Under the pieces are notes generated by a model that had not been told where the DNA came from, did not search any database, and saw nothing but the letters and a program-made list of their open reading frames with translations. 64,000 nucleotides of DNA from positions 1,798,001 to 1,862,000 of the forward strand of contig CAVRDJ010000002.1 of the NCBI GenBank assembly GCA_963719875.1. Direction: 5' to 3'. Position numbers and translations under genes: made by a program. This DNA comes from Palsa-360 sp963719875. GTDB taxonomy: Bacteria > Acidobacteriota > Terriglobia > Acidiferrales > UBA7541. Positions 8,655-17,119 of the stretch are shown one piece after another. Within the stretch, counting starts at the first letter, position 1, and each line of letters starts with the position of its first letter.

Positions 8655-9683
8655 TCAATAAACACTATCGTGCTTCTCAGCCGTGGTGACAGGTATTGGC
8701 TCCAACGATTCGTCTGATTGGACGTAAAGACTGCGGTTCTGCTCGATATATAGGTATTGACCGTCCTTCACTCCGATGAAAACGAGTCCTGTGCCGTCGA
8801 ACGCCTTATGCACTGAGACGGCTTCGCCAGTCTTGATGTTGATACGGAAAACTTCGAGTTTGTAGCCCCGGTCATTGCCTAGGAGAAGCTCCAGCACGAT
8901 GTTGCCATCGTCGCTGAAGTCTACTTGATGAACTTGCGAGAGGTGATAGCCGTCTCTCGTTGAGACCTTTTCCACAATGTCACTGATGCTTCGATATGCG
9001 AGGACGGCTCCGTCACGGTCGCACGCTACAACTTCGCGATTCCTAGGGGCATAAAAGTAGATGCGATCTTTCGTAACCTTGAGGGTGGGCTCTCCAATTT
9101 CGCCACCTTGCCAAAAGGAATTGTCCCGATCCTTCAACGTATCAGCTGGGACCATACTTTTAAGCACTGAACCCTCGCGGCTGTACTCGACGACGAGCGG
9201 GTAGTTGGGCGTGTTTGCGCCATCCGGGGTGTCGCGATCACCAAGCACAAAAATTGCGTCATCATCTTTGCTGTAAGCGATCGCGTCCGCGTATTGCGGC
9301 GCGGGATCCCAATTTCTTAACAGTCGACCGGAGCTATCGTACGTCAAGATTGCTCGCCGAATCTGGCGCCCCTCGTAGTCCAAGATCGCAGCAATCATGG
9401 TTGTATCATCCGGGCCAGCGGTCAATCCGTCGACAATCACTTCCTGCAGTCCTGGAAATTCCTTGGATATATCGATGTCCGCGCCCCGTTGCCGAGTGTC
9501 CACGTAACCTCGTACGGAAAAGTCCGGAAGCCTGGCGCCATAACCGAAAAACAAGACTTGATTCGTGGAATCCCATCGCGGAAGCCCAGCAGCTGGGGGA
9601 TTTAGCTCTTGCGCGACGGACCGAGGAACACAAATTGCTGTCGCCATTCCCAAAAATATCAGACAAGGCCGATTCAATCGCAA
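8655..9683 (-). CDS. Secreted beta-propeller-like protein, 342 aa
   Basis: Signal peptide MRLNRPCLIFLGMATAICVPRSVAQ, then repeating strand blocks such as DDTTMIAAILDYEGRQ, DDDAIFVLGDRDTPDG and DDGNIVLELLLGNDRG, giving the feel of a six- to eight-bladed propeller. No enzyme motif. TTG 9683 is the start, after AGGAGG at 8 nt. Function unknown. Confidence 0.65.
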   Translation of the reverse strand: MRLNRPCLIFLGMATAICVPRSVAQELNPPAAGLPRWDSTNQVLFFGYGARLPDFSVRGYVDTRQRGADIDISKEFPGLQEVIVDGLTAGPDDTTMIAAILDYEGRQIRRAILTYDSSGRLLRNWDPAPQYADAIAYSKDDDAIFVLGDRDTPDGANTPNYPLVVEYSREGSVLKSMVPADTLKDRDNSFWQGGEIGEPTLKVTKDRIYFYAPRNREVVACDRDGAVLAYRSISDIVEKVSTRDGYHLSQVHQVDFSDDGNIVLELLLGNDRGYKLEVFRINIKTGEAVSVHKAFDGTGLVFIGVKDGQYLYIEQNRSLYVQSDESLEPIPVTTAEKHDSVY

Positions 9684-9769
9684 CGGAGTGGCCTCCTGAC
9701 GAGCGTTAACGCCTAGGGAGAATTATAGTCCTAGATAGGTCCTTCCATGAGAAGGCCGGTTAGTGTCAA

Positions 9770-10018
9770 GTCGGTTTTGTAGTTGCCTTTGGTCGTCGAG
9801 TGGTCTTCCTTAGAACCGAGCCGCCTCTGTCGCCATCCTTCCATCCGCACTCTTTTGTGAGCGATCTTCGCTCGGTGCCAGTTGGGTGTTCTCGTTTCAG
9901 TGGTGCTGCTACCTGATAATCGACCTCTGCTCCCACCGTTTCGGCGGGAGTCGGGCCCCAGGACTTAGTCGCAGTCACCTGGACTCGGCGGTTGAGCTCG
10001 GCTGTCGGGATCGCCACT
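9770..10018 (-). ncRNA. Candidate guide RNA (bridge/seekRNA) region of IS110-family copy 1
   Basis: The 3' non-coding region between the transposase stop and the right end folds into hairpins at 9930-9950 (CTCCCGCCG, loop AAA, CGGTGGGAG) and 9859-9873 (GAGCGA, AGA, TCGCTC). Compared with copy 2, differences concentrate in the loops, or in stem positions that keep pairing. IS1111-type elements are known to encode a target-guiding RNA in this region; the exact RNA ends are not determinable here. Confidence 0.45.
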
Positions 10019-10020
10019 CT

Positions 10021-11121
10021 CTAGGTCACTTCCCGCATCGCTTTCTGACTATTGCGCAGTGGTTCGTACACCTCTCCGCCTACCCACAACCGATGCAGCA
10101 GGACCGCCAGCTTTCGAGCCACGGCCACCACCGCTCGCTTCTTGGCATTTTTTCCTCCTCGCTCCGCAAGCTTGCGTCCCCATCGCCGCAGATCGCTGTC
10201 TTCTCCAAAAGGTCCCAGAATGTAGTGCGCTCCCTGCACCATCATCGTGCGCAGATACCGGTCTCCTTCTTTGCTGATGCCCTTCTGGGGTTCGCTCTCC
10301 CCAGAGTTCCTGCGGCCAGGTCGTAACCCGAGAAAACACCCTACCTGGCGACTCTTCGGAAACCGATACGGGTCTTCGATCGTCAGGACATACGTCAGAG
10401 CGATCTGTGTTCCCACGCCCTTCACCTGCTTGAGCAAGGACACTTCCGGGTAAACTTCCTTGGCGATTTTCTCCATCCGTTCGTCGTATTCCTTGACGCG
10501 CTCGTTCAGCGATTCAATTTCTTTGAGCAGCGGCTCCAGAACATCCCGCAATTCTGTGCTCAATGCAGCGGCCAGCTCCCGGTTCACCTGATACGTGCCA
10601 CACTTGGGCAGTCGTTGGCCATAAGACTTCACGAGCCCCCGTGCGGCGTTCACCAAGGCTGTTCGAGCACTCACTAGTTCAGCTCGCGCTCGAATCACCG
10701 TCAGGTGGAGTTGCGCTTGCACACTGCGATGCCGCACCGGCCCCAACAGCTCGGGATCGACTCGCGCCAGTCGTGCCAGGGTCCGAGCATCGTGCCGATC
10801 ATCTTTTCGATTGCTCTTGGTGATCAGCTGCACCTTTTGTGCATGCGCCACGATCACTTCGTGTCCCAACTCAGTGAGCAGTCGGCTTACCCAGGGGGAA
10901 TGGGTTCCTGTCTCCAGTGCGATGAGACTTCGCGGTATCTTTCCAAAGGTCTGCTTCATCGCCTCCGGCGTCGTTGGCAGTTTTTGTTCCAAAATGACTT
11001 GGCCTGCTTCATCCAAAACACAGTAAAACGACCAGCGATCGCCCAGATCCAAACCGATGGTCAGCTTTTGCTCCTTGAAAATTTCGTTCTTGAATGCCTG
11101 CACAGTGATAGTCTTTTTCAC
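10021..11121 (-). CDS. IS110-family transposase, copy 1, 366 aa
   Basis: N-terminal RuvC-like DEDD domain: Asp in GLDLGDRWSF, Glu in IALETGTHSPW, Asp pair in KSNRKDDRHDARTL. Middle coiled coil (LLKEIESLNERVKEYDERME). C-terminal Transposase_20 domain: LLKQVKGVGTQIALTYV, then GLRPGRRNSGESEPQ and KEGDRYLRTMMV, with the conserved Ser region. GTG 11121 follows AAAGGAG at 7 nt and gives a family-typical length; the open frame to 11229 would read through the IS end. Differs from copy 2 at only about two residues. Confidence 0.93.
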   Translation of the reverse strand: MKKTITVQAFKNEIFKEQKLTIGLDLGDRWSFYCVLDEAGQVILEQKLPTTPEAMKQTFGKIPRSLIALETGTHSPWVSRLLTELGHEVIVAHAQKVQLITKSNRKDDRHDARTLARLARVDPELLGPVRHRSVQAQLHLTVIRARAELVSARTALVNAARGLVKSYGQRLPKCGTYQVNRELAAALSTELRDVLEPLLKEIESLNERVKEYDERMEKIAKEVYPEVSLLKQVKGVGTQIALTYVLTIEDPYRFPKSRQVGCFLGLRPGRRNSGESEPQKGISKEGDRYLRTMMVQGAHYILGPFGEDSDLRRWGRKLAERGGKNAKKRAVVAVARKLAVLLHRLWVGGEVYEPLRNSQKAMREVT

Positions 11122-11208
11122 AGCCGGTCTCCTTTCGGTTGCGCTTCGAGCGCGTCGACCATTGGGAGCGTATCGCATCCCGCCGGAGACCGGCCTTCTC
11201 ATCCCATC

Positions 11209-11218
11209 TGATAAACGG
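11209..11218. repeat. REP fragment cut by two insertion sequences
   Basis: TGATAAACGG, the middle of a REP arm, squeezed between the IS110 left end (11207) and the IS30 left end (11219). The remainder resumes at 12450. Confidence 0.6.
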
Positions 11219-12449
11219 TGCCGGCTCAACCGGTCGATGCAACACCATCTGCTATAAATCTCTTGTCTATAAGGTGGTGTTCATGACGCGACGGAAACGG
11301 GTAAGGCTTTCCGCGATGCAGCGGAACGACATGTGGAGCCGTTGGAAGGCGGGACAGTCCTTGCATGAGATTGGACGAGCCTTCAGCAAAGACCATGTGT
11401 CCATTCAATTTATGTTGGCGCAGCACGGTGGGATCGCTCCGGCAGCACGTCGGCGCTCACTGATAACACTCACACTGGCGGAACGAGAGGACATCTCCCG
11501 AGGGATCGCTTCCGGTTCGTCGATTCGCGAGATCGCCAAAGGTCTGGAGCGGGCTGTTTCGACGGTGAGCCGAGAGGTCGCCCGCCATGGCGGGCGACCT
11601 CTGTATCGAGCCAATGAAGCCGATCACCAGGCCTGGGAGTCGGCCTTGCGGCCCAAGCGGTGCCTTCTTGCTATCCACGTGAAGCTGCAAGAGATCGTTG
11701 CGGGTAAACTCATCCTGGACTGGTCGCCGGAACAAGTTTCCGGATGGCTGAAGATTCAGTATCCCGAGGACGAGAGAATGCACGTGTCGCACGAGACGAT
11801 TTACCGCAGTCTGTTCATTCAAGCGCGAGGAGTGCTGAAGAAAGGGCTTATCCAGCATCTCAGATTCAAGCGGCGGATCCGCCGCTCGCGGCACGCGCGA
11901 GATGGCGGACACCGCAGTGGCCAAATCGTTGATGCCATCTCCATCCGGGAAAGGCCCGCAGAAATCGAGGATCGTGCAATCCCCGGCCATTGGGAAGGCG
12001 ATCTCATCGGCGGCACCAAGAACAGCCACATCGCGACGCTCGTGGAACGACATTCGCGATTTACCATGCTGGTCAAAGTGCCCAGCAAAGATACGGCTAC
12101 AGTGGTCGCCGCCCTGAGCCGGCACGTTCGCAAACTGCCCGCATCGCTGCGGCGCTCGTTAACCTGGGATCGCGGGCTGGAGATGGCCCAGCACAAGAGC
12201 TTCACGGTAGCCACGGATGTGAAAGTGTACTTCTGTGATCCACAGAGCCCGTGGCAGCGAGGCAGCAACGAAAACACGAATGGCCTGCTCCGACAGTACT
12301 TCCCTAAACGAACAGATTTGTCAGGGTATTCTCAAGCCGAGCTCGACGAGGTGGCGCTACGATTAAATCAACGTCCGAGAAAGACTTTGGGATTTGAGAC
12401 TCCGGCAGATAGACTGCAAGCAAGTGTTGCACTGACCCATTGAGACCAC
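11219..12449 (+). mobile_element. IS30-family insertion sequence, about 1231 bp
   Basis: Imperfect terminal inverted repeats share CTCAA, GGTC and TGCAACAC (left from about 11219; right, reversed, from about 12449). CGG occurs on both sides (11216-11218, 12450-12452) as a 3-bp target duplication. Removing the element and one CGG restores a canonical REP core, GATAAACGGGATTCTCGG. Confidence 0.82.
11283..12443 (+). CDS. IS30-family transposase, 386 aa
   Basis: N-terminal HTH region (SAMQRNDMWSRWKAGQSLHE, then a second HTH with GSSIREIAKGLERAVSTVSR), followed by an rve/DDE core: Asp in GHWEGDLIGG, Asp in SLTWDRGLEMAQ, Glu in SPWQRGSNENTNGLLRQYFP. The end, LRLNQRPRKTLGFETPADRL, is the family signature. 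ATG 11283 follows AAGGTGG and sits just inside the left inverted repeat. Full length, so probably active. Confidence 0.95.
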   Translation: MTRRKRVRLSAMQRNDMWSRWKAGQSLHEIGRAFSKDHVSIQFMLAQHGGIAPAARRRSLITLTLAEREDISRGIASGSSIREIAKGLERAVSTVSREVARHGGRPLYRANEADHQAWESALRPKRCLLAIHVKLQEIVAGKLILDWSPEQVSGWLKIQYPEDERMHVSHETIYRSLFIQARGVLKKGLIQHLRFKRRIRRSRHARDGGHRSGQIVDAISIRERPAEIEDRAIPGHWEGDLIGGTKNSHIATLVERHSRFTMLVKVPSKDTATVVAALSRHVRKLPASLRRSLTWDRGLEMAQHKSFTVATDVKVYFCDPQSPWQRGSNENTNGLLRQYFPKRTDLSGYSQAELDEVALRLNQRPRKTLGFETPADRLQASVALTH

Positions 12450-12470
12450 CGGGATTCTCGGAATGTGGCC
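12450..12470. repeat. Right half of the REP interrupted by IS30
   Basis: CGGGATTCTCGG then AATGTGGCC, continuing the fragment at 11209-11218. Confidence 0.6.
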
Positions 12471-12554
12471 CACATAATTCGTGACGAATGGTTCCCGAAA
12501 GTTAGCGTCATCGGAAGGCTCTCGAAGTATCAAGGGGAGCATTACAGCGGTGAC

Positions 12555-13061
12555 TCAGCGACACTCTTTTGGGATGGAATCCTTCAATTTCCCTAGGTCC
12601 TGTTTCTTTACGAAATCATCCAAGGCTTTGACCTTAGCATCGGGCTTATTTTGAATGATAGCCCGATACATCTTTAGGACGCTCTCGACTGCGGACAGGT
12701 TCATCGCTCCGAGGTCGCTGGTTTTACTGGGATTCTCGATTAGGAACGCTGCGCTGGCAAGCATATATTGTCGCGTGATCGCGTGCGAGTACGTGTATTT
12801 CATCCCGTTGAACTCGTTCAGCAGTGCCGGACAAAGGATCACGTGGAAATCGTGCGCGTCCTCTACACCTTTCAACACCAATTCGCCTTGCTTGTTCACA
12901 GTCTCGTCCAGCGGACTAATCTCCAACTTGTGCGTGGTCTCGGCCCATTCAGCCCGCTCTTCAGCCGTTGAGGTACCCTGAGCCGCAGCCCGTTGTGAGA
13001 TCAACATTGGGAGGCAATAAAGGGCAAGAACAACAGTAATTGCTCGACGTATCACGGGCAT
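12555..13061 (-). CDS. Secreted protein of unknown function, 168 aa
   Basis: Begins MPVIRRAITVVLALYCLPML, a Sec signal peptide ending near RAAAQG. The mature part is helical with two Cys (VILCPALL and PKECR) that could form a disulfide. ATG 13061 follows GGAGG at 6 nt; the upstream in-frame Met at 13076 has none. No family recognised. Confidence 0.65.
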   Translation of the reverse strand: MPVIRRAITVVLALYCLPMLISQRAAAQGTSTAEERAEWAETTHKLEISPLDETVNKQGELVLKGVEDAHDFHVILCPALLNEFNGMKYTYSHAITRQYMLASAAFLIENPSKTSDLGAMNLSAVESVLKMYRAIIQNKPDAKVKALDDFVKKQDLGKLKDSIPKECR

Positions 13062-13181
13062 ATCTACCCTCCTCAAACAGGACGCCGAACCAAGTGCGAC
13101 GTAGCCTGTCCCGGAAATTCATCAAGACTAGCATTCTTTTTGGACCTCTCGCTGGCGCATCGTATACCCACACTGCCGCCG

Positions 13182-13218
13182 AGCCAAGTCCTGAGAAACG
13201 GGATTATCGGAATGTGGA
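13182..13218. repeat. REP-like repeat arm
   Basis: GCCAAGTCCTGAGAAACGGG then ATTATCGGAATGTGG, close to the full consensus, in the promoter region of the gene at 13262. Confidence 0.65.
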
Positions 13219-13261
13219 AACCTTGACACTGGCGGTGGGAAGTATAAGCATTAGGTTCAGT

Positions 13262-13609
13262 ATGCAGAGAACAGTCTGTATTCTGGCACTCGCGTTAGGC
13301 TGTTTGATTTCAAGCGGTGCTTGGAGTGCGGATAAACCCATTACGCTGGTTCTGGAGCAGACAACTACCCTCCGAGTCGGCGATTTGGCGAGGCTGCACA
13401 TTCCTTCGGATAGCCGTTATTTGCATTCGGGAGCCGATGGTGCTTGGCGCGATGTGCTCGTCCGTGTCCGCCATGCTGGACATGACGTGACGTTTCGTGC
13501 TGTGCGGCCCGGATCGGGCGTAATCATTGTCAGTCCCAATGTGACAAAAGGAGACTGCATTAGTTGCGCAACGCTTCATTACTTCATCAACGTGGTTCCG
13601 CACAATTAA
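13262..13609 (+). CDS. Small secreted protein resembling the pilus-assembly N-terminal domain, 115 aa
   Basis: MQRTVCILALALGCLISSGA is a signal peptide. The mature part ITLVLEQTTTLRVGDLARLH...GSGVIIVSPN...YFINVV has the beta-rich pattern of the short N-terminal domain of CpaC/RcpA secretins and of stand-alone acidobacterial copies. A DCISC pair of cysteines is present. ATG 13262 has only a weak upstream site. No secretin domain follows, so the role is unknown. Confidence 0.6.
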   Translation: MQRTVCILALALGCLISSGAWSADKPITLVLEQTTTLRVGDLARLHIPSDSRYLHSGADGAWRDVLVRVRHAGHDVTFRAVRPGSGVIIVSPNVTKGDCISCATLHYFINVVPHN

Positions 13610-13681
13610 CCCACCGCTCGAAAGTTCTGCCGCTAGACAGAGTGCACGAAATGCGCCGATCGAACAATCGTGGGAGAAAGC

Positions 13682-13714
13682 GAAGTCCTGATAAACGGGA
13701 TTACCGGAAACTGG
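13682..13714. repeat. REP-like repeat arm
   Basis: AAGTCCTGATAAACGGGATT then ACCGGAAACTGGG, the AACTGG variant of the family. Confidence 0.6.
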
Positions 13715-13796
13715 GTTTTCGTACCTGAGGCTATTTCCGATTTTCCGCCACTCACCCAATCTGGTTTGTGAAATCTTCACCCGGCGCTTAACAATA

Positions 13797-14042
13797 TCAT
13801 TTTGCGTCTCTCGGAAGGTGCCATTGACGACGCTTGTCTTCGGGGCGTCGAACCGCCTGCGGCTTTCGATCCGGTGCTCCGGACTCAAACGGCAAGGAAT
13901 TGCGCCCCTGATATGACCTTCCAGATTTGTTGGAGTTCTGTGACCTATTGGCGATGGATGTTACCGCGCTGGTCAATTTCTGCAATTCTTCTCTAATCAG
14001 CCGCAATTCTTTTGCGATGTCGTCGGCGGTCTCATCTTTCAT
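13797..14042 (-). CDS. Short coiled-coil protein, 81 aa
   Basis: MKDETADDIAKELRLIREEL then QKLTSAVTSIAN forms a heptad-patterned helix; the rest is a basic, disordered tail (GAPDRKPQAVRRPEDKRR). ATG 14042 follows AAGGGG at 6 nt. Function unknown. Confidence 0.5.
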   Translation of the reverse strand: MKDETADDIAKELRLIREELQKLTSAVTSIANRSQNSNKSGRSYQGRNSLPFESGAPDRKPQAVRRPEDKRRQWHLPRDAK

Positions 14043-14167
14043 GTTGCACCCCTTCACCTGCTAGCTCGGATCTAAGCTTCAAGCCAACTCGCATTGCCAA
14101 ATGACCAGCAGGACCATCGGGCTTAGTTTACACGGCAGGGAAAACTTTGGCTGCGGAACTTAATCCA

Positions 14168-14236
14168 CAGCCTGATAAAAAGGGATTATCGGAATGTGGC
14201 TTTCTGCCCCGGACTGGCTCCGAACCACATTCCGCA
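14168..14236. repeat. REP-like pair
   Basis: AGCCTGATAAAAAGGGATTA then TCGGAATGTGGC, spacer, then AACCACATTCCGCAAAG in the opposite sense. Confidence 0.6.
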
Positions 14237-14304
14237 AAGCAATCGGTTTGATATGGGTGGATCCGTAAAAGTCCAGCCCACCCCTTTGTCGTGAGAAGTG
14301 CGGG

Positions 14305-14931
14305 CTAAGGAGCTGACCAGAGCACCTTCCGGTCTTTGCCGTAGAGGGTAACGGATGCGGCGGTAGTTTTCTTTGGCTGCTTGCCTTTCGAGGCTTGCAT
14401 TCCGTTCCCGATGCTCGTCATGAAACCATCGGCGTCCGACATTTCGAATGACGTTCCTTCCGGCGCCACTTCCATGCGTGCCTGAATATCGGGACGTGCG
14501 CCTACCAACGATAGCTGGGAGCCCATGCCTTCCAAAACGCTAAGGGAGACCCCCGCGTGATGCTGGGGATCCGAAAAAAGCATCATGGGTCCTTGGGGGC
14601 TGCTGTCATTCAAGGAAAGTGTGATCAGCGGGGTTCCGCTCTCGTCGCGCAGCTTGAGAGTCGGCCCTGTGCCCGCCATTGATAGCTCTGCGCGGGTTTT
14701 GCCGTTGCCGTCTTTCAAGATAAAGCTTCCCGCTTCGATTTTTTCCGGCATCACCGGAGCCGCCGGTGCTGTTGTCGGGGCCGCTTTGCGCGGGTGCTTC
14801 GTCTGTCCCATCAAGCCTACCGACACCAATCCGATCAGGCATGTAAGCGCCCCGCGCCGGAATAGCCGGTTCTGCCTCTCAAGTCTTTCGATCCGTACCT
14901 CCAAGGGCTGCATTTCTGAATGGCTGCTCAT
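14305..14931 (-). CDS. Membrane-anchored repeat protein, 208 aa
   Basis: Residues 1-25 form a heptad helix (LEVRIERLERQNRLFRRG), then one transmembrane helix (ALTCLIGLVSVGLM), then a Pro/Ala linker and beta-rich repeats (GSFILKDGNGKTRAELSM, PTLKLRDESGTPLITLSL, AGVSLSVLEG). This architecture recurs in Acidobacteriota hypothetical proteins. ATG 14931 follows GGAGGA at 3 nt; the open frame to 15090 has no site. Probably a periplasm-facing surface protein, function unknown. Confidence 0.7.
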   Translation of the reverse strand: MSSHSEMQPLEVRIERLERQNRLFRRGALTCLIGLVSVGLMGQTKHPRKAAPTTAPAAPVMPEKIEAGSFILKDGNGKTRAELSMAGTGPTLKLRDESGTPLITLSLNDSSPQGPMMLFSDPQHHAGVSLSVLEGMGSQLSLVGARPDIQARMEVAPEGTSFEMSDADGFMTSIGNGMQASKGKQPKKTTAASVTLYGKDRKVLWSAP

Positions 14932-15337
14932 GGATCCTCCGGGAAACTTTCTATTCGCACCGTCGACGACTTGCAGATTGACATACATTGTCCAGAACGC
15001 AGCTTTGTGAGCGTGATTCGAGGTTCCACATGGGAAACAACAACTATTGGGGCGAAGTGATGCATCGTCGGCGTCGGCTTTTCTCGTCAATGAGCAGGAT
15101 GAGTCCTGATTAACGGAATGTTAGAATCCAAAACGCTGGGCAGGCCTCGTTTTCATGTCTGGAAATATTTGTATTTGCGCAGGGCGGTTAGAACGCAGGG
15201 GGGCCCCATTCACCCGTAGAAAATACGGTGCACTCCAGCGGGCCGCAACTACCGCCTTCGACCGAGTAGGTTTCGGGTGCCTTTTTTAGGAGAATATTTC
15301 TCGGGAACTCTGCGGATGGCGTTACCTTTGCTAGTCC

Positions 15338-15691
15338 CTACCCTGCTCGCTTTGAAAGCTTTTGTTTAACTCGCTTTTGTTTACTAGAGGGCTTTAGCCA
15401 CCCCGTGACATTTGAACCGAACTGACAACCGCAATCCAACTTCTCAAATACACAACCACTCCATCTGCCTTTATGCACGGGGCACGTCTGGGTACGAAGT
15501 GGTTCTCGATCATAAATCAATCGGTTAAGAAGACAGCTTTTGTGCACTGCCAACGCTATAAAACTCCAATGGTCAGCAAAATCTTTTCGCCATTGCTTCA
15601 TGCTCTCATCATCAGTGGGTAATTCCGTTTGGCATGCTTCTGCCCAAGTATAGAAAGCTTTGCAAAATTCTTCTGCTTTGAGAGTTGGCAT
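15338..15691 (-). CDS. Unknown Cys-rich protein, 117 aa
   Basis: Cytosolic protein with seven Cys, including SGCVFEKLDCGCQFG and TQTCPVHKGRW, suggesting a metal site. The C-terminus is basic (KQKRVKQKLSKRAG). ATG 15691 follows GGAG at 5 nt (a GTG at 15694 is adjacent). No family recognised. Confidence 0.5.
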   Translation of the reverse strand: MPTLKAEEFCKAFYTWAEACQTELPTDDESMKQWRKDFADHWSFIALAVHKSCLLNRLIYDREPLRTQTCPVHKGRWSGCVFEKLDCGCQFGSNVTGWLKPSSKQKRVKQKLSKRAG

Positions 15692-15920
15692 CACTGCTCC
15701 TCGATTCTAGAAATTCAATGATGTGCCCAGCGCCCGAAGTTGCTTCGTGTGGCCTCGGGCGGTTATCGTGCTGCTAAACACCTGCCCCTTTGTCACTAAC
15801 AATGCCTCCATGCTGGCCCCCCTTGTGTGTACCCAACCCGTTTGTAAAACACATGATTTACAAACGCCGTTATGGCCCGAATTTGCCCTGCTAAATGAGC
15901 CACTTGCAGCATGCTGGCTA

Positions 15921-16574
15921 CTAGGGATTTAAAACCGTGCCCCGCATGGCCGTGTAGGCCTTTGTGGCGCTTACCCCTAGCTGGGTGCCAATACGCCGCC
16001 AGGGCACACCCTGGGCTCGTAGGGCGGCGATTTGGGTCGGGTTTACGCGCTTGGTGGGCCTACCCAGCTTGCGGCCTTTTGCTTTGGCGTTGCGCAGCCC
16101 AGCCCGCACGCGTTCGGCTATTAGGCTACGCTCCAACTCCGCCACAGCGCCCAGCACGGTAAAGATCATTTTTCCAGTGGGTGTGCTGGTGTCGATTTGT
16201 TCGGACAGGGAGACAAACTCGATTCCCAGGGCACGAAAGGTTTCCAACGCCCGGAGCAGGTGGGAGACGGAACGAGCAAAGCGGTCAAACTTCCAAACAA
16301 CGATCACCTCGAATTTTCGCTTGTGGGCATCTGCAATCAGGCGGTCCAGTTGGGGACGACGTTCCTTGGCACCGGAAATGCCACGGTCCACGTACTCGCC
16401 GACCAACGGCCATCCGCGCCGTAGGCAGTATTCACGAATTTCTCTGGATTGAACTTCTGGATCCTGGCCGTTGTTGGTGCTGACTCGTGCGTAAAGCACG
16501 GCTCGCCGGTCCAGATCTGCTCCGCGGACAACTTGAGAGAATGGTGCCTGAGTGCTAGTTTTCTTTGCAGCCAT
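15921..16574 (-). CDS. Serine recombinase (resolvase/invertase family), 217 aa
   Basis: The catalytic Ser lies in VLYARVSTNNGQ, followed by DRGISGAKERRPQLDRL, VVWKFDRFARS and EQIDTSTPTGKMIFTVLGAVAELERSLIAER, the full resolvase-domain motif set. The C-terminal HTH_7 has KRVNPTQIAALRAQGVPWRR and IGTQLGVSATKAYTAM. ATG 16574 follows AAGGAGG at 5 nt. It sits 70 bp downstream of a small excisionase-type HTH gene. Probably a resolvase of a lost transposon or an invertase; no inverted-repeat target was found nearby. Confidence 0.92.
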   Translation of the reverse strand: MAAKKTSTQAPFSQVVRGADLDRRAVLYARVSTNNGQDPEVQSREIREYCLRRGWPLVGEYVDRGISGAKERRPQLDRLIADAHKRKFEVIVVWKFDRFARSVSHLLRALETFRALGIEFVSLSEQIDTSTPTGKMIFTVLGAVAELERSLIAERVRAGLRNAKAKGRKLGRPTKRVNPTQIAALRAQGVPWRRIGTQLGVSATKAYTAMRGTVLNP

Positions 16575-16644
16575 GTTGGCCTCCTTAATAGGTCGATGTG
16601 GTTAGGGGCGTGTCGGTGTTTGCTGCACCGGCGCGTCCCGCTTC

Positions 16645-16869
16645 TTACTTTTTGTACCCCTTCTTCCTTCCTCGGCCCTTGCAGTAAATTTCCTGTTTAA
16701 GCTCGCGGAGCCTATCCAAATCTGCTTTGCTCCAAAGCCGCACGGCCCTGCCGTTGCGTATACGCAGCTTGGGGCCTTTTATCCTACCGGCTGCCAGCCA
16801 CCTTTGCACCGTCATGGTCGAAATGCCCACGGCGCTGGCGGACTGCTGCGTATTGCAAGGCTTTGCCAT
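16645..16869 (-). CDS. Excisionase/MerR-type HTH protein, 74 aa
   Basis: MAKPCNTQQSASAVGISTMT then VQRWLAAGRIKGPKLRIRNG is a winged HTH, with wing RAVRLWSKADLDRLREL and a Lys-rich tail. Just upstream, TGTGATATATGTAACACA is a possible operator. IS607-type recombinases carry this HTH fused in front of the serine recombinase; here the two are separate neighbouring genes. Confidence 0.65.
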   Translation of the reverse strand: MAKPCNTQQSASAVGISTMTVQRWLAAGRIKGPKLRIRNGRAVRLWSKADLDRLRELKQEIYCKGRGRKKGYKK

Positions 16870-16945
16870 ACTGTGATATATGTAACACATTTAATGTGGC
16901 TTGTAAAGCTTTTTGTTTTGGCCACTTCAGGCCAGAAAATCGCCG

Positions 16946-17035
16946 TTGCGTATCTGGCGAATTTGCGGGGCATCCATTAAGCGGGCTCATGCTTGCTGTG
17001 CGTCATGCGCTGTTGGTGTTTCCAGGGAAGGACTA
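16946..17035 (+). pseudogene. cas1 zinc-finger fragment
   Basis: The last 40 nt match the Cas1 gene at about 35748-35788 with one mismatch, and the 50 nt before align with scattered changes. Read in the cas1 frame it gives LRIWRICGASIKRAHACCAS then CAVGVSREGL, i.e. the Cys4 finger with its first Cys changed to Trp. The flanking sequence is unrelated to cas1. It is debris of a second Cas1 gene. Confidence 0.7.
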
Positions 17036-17119
17036 TGGTCACGATTTTCCTCCTAGGAGACGGTTTTGAAAGGTTGTTTTCTGCATAAGGCGCGTATCTG
17101 CCAGGTTGTCCGTAACAAG

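Larger units (their letters stand above)
9744..11207 (-). mobile_element. IS110-family (IS1111-type) insertion sequence, copy 1, 1464 bp
   Basis: Contains one DEDD transposase and a long non-coding 3' region. Subterminal inverted repeats ATGAGAAGGCCGGT and ACCGGCCTTCTCAT mark it as IS1111-type. The left end abuts ...CCGTTTATCAG, i.e. half of a REP repeat. Copy 2 (26462-27939) lies in inverted orientation, so the 15 kb between them could invert by homologous recombination. Ends are inferred by comparing the two copies. Confidence 0.85.

Noticed and set aside
10563..11211. ORFs antisense to both IS110-family transposases
   Set aside because: Identical shadows appear in both copies because the transposase is duplicated; no independent signals.
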